From positions 852,260 to 882,772 of the forward strand of contig BJOX01000146.1 in the NCBI GenBank assembly GCA_009731375.1: a stretch of DNA of 30,513 nucleotides. Reading direction: 5' to 3'. The notes under the pieces are model-generated. The model did not search any database. It was given only the letters and a program-made list of their open reading frames with translations, and was not told where the DNA came from. The DNA is from Paulinella micropora (lineage: Eukaryota > Cercozoa > Imbricatea > Euglyphida). Below are positions 29,986 through 30,513 of this stretch, piece by piece. Numbering within the stretch: the first letter of the stretch is position 1; each line of letters opens with the position of its first letter. Both the position numbers and the translations under genes were made by a program.

Positions 29986-30513
29986 CTTGCCGGTGCCTCC
30001 GGCAATGGAACGTACCCTGTCGACGGGGAAGGGGGGGTCCGGGGGGCCCTCCCCCCGGGAACCCCAGCCCTGCAATTGTACGTACCAGTTTTGGTCGCCA
30101 TTGGCACCCACACCAGAAAATTGAGGTCTTGTGCCACCAGTCGCCGTTTGCGCACACCAGAGGGAGTTAGCGGCTGTAATTTGGTGTATCTGACCCTTCT
30201 TGATGAGCTCTCTTCGAAAATATAAAATTGTGGCGCTGGGTGGCATACACACCGGGAAATTGAGGTTTTGGCGCCACCAGGCGCGATTTGCGCACACCCG
30301 AGGGAGTTTGAGGCTGATGTTCGGTGTACCCGACACCTCTAGGTGCGCTCTCTTCGGAGATAAAAAAAGTTTTGGTGGCGGGTGGCACAAAAACCAGAGA
30401 TTTTAGATTTCTGTGCCACCAGAGCTTACACTTGCGATCTGCTGGTACCTCCGGCTATAGAACGTACCCTGTCGACGGGAAAGGGAGGGTTCCGGGGGGC
30501 TTTCGCCCCGAGG
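29985..30513. repeat. GC-rich direct repeats enclosing three 130-140-bp tandem units
   Basis: TGCCTCCGGCAATGGAACGT plus ACCCTGTCGACGGGGAAGGG (from about 29990) recurs from about 30444 (TACCTCCGGCTATAGAACGT, ACCCTGTCGACGGG), about 450 bp apart. Between them, units containing TGCGCACACC, GAGGGAGTT, GCTCTCTTCG, AAATATAAAA and GTGGCACAAAAACCAGA start near 30120, 30259 and 30383 (the last one partial). The layout suggests one repeat of a longer-period satellite cut by the window end. Short open frames occur on the minus strand, but none is preferred. Confidence 0.75.

Overview
The window is nuclear DNA of a eukaryote with extremely abundant short tandem repeats (STRs). It has GT-AG spliceosomal introns, a non-LTR retrotransposon, draft-assembly gaps and no bacterial-style gene layout. 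STR-saturated introns, tiny exons and this retroelement type would suit an alveolate alga such as a chromerid or dinoflagellate, but that is only an impression; nothing here fixes the species.

Almost all long open frames are translated STRs and are not genes. Reading the short non-STR islands reveals one unrecognised multi-exon gene on the + strand. It spans at least positions 1030-28160, with a likely earlier exon at the left edge. I propose 15 exons, about 1.2-1.3 kb of coding sequence, separated by introns made of STRs. Codon phases agree at all 14 junctions. For the tiny exons (4, 13, 14, 15) the frame was partly chosen to fit, so the test is independent mainly for the longer exons. The predicted protein has a proline-rich start, a run of 35 serines, a charged helical (coiled-coil-like) middle, a compact 62-residue exon and a basic helical end. 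I do not recognise the family.

The main observation is that the introns hold tandem partial copies of the neighbouring exon edges. The upstream intron carries copies of the acceptor plus the exon's 5' part. The downstream intron carries copies of the exon's 3' part plus the donor. The largest array has 23 such copies (exon 9). A hand comparison of one representative copy per array gives about 28 synonymous to 7 amino-acid-changing differences. The copies therefore look as if they diverged under coding constraint, and several would form frame-neutral cassette exons.

Layout: 1-1105 exons 1-2 with TA-repeat intron; 1106-3645 ATGT and TTATG repeats leading to exon 3; 3646-4244 ATAC repeats and exon 4; 4245-7774 a large intron with GATA repeats, unassigned unique islands, a foldback element and exon 5; 7775-9763 exon-5 edge copies and the poly-Ser exon 6; 9764-11114 an 85-bp minisatellite and exon 7; 11115-16221 an antisense restriction-like-endonuclease LINE (about 11310-15157) inside the exon-7 copy array, then exon 8; 16222-20255 the CTTA-rich exon-9 array; 20256-22726 ATC/GAT tracts and exon 10; 22727-23818 AAT repeats and exon 11; 23819-28160 exons 12-15 with further repeats and a second foldback copy; 28161-30513 gap-rich sequence with a tRNA-like fragment, a 173-187-bp satellite and GC-rich repeats. 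No promoter, terminator, rRNA or intact tRNA was recognised.
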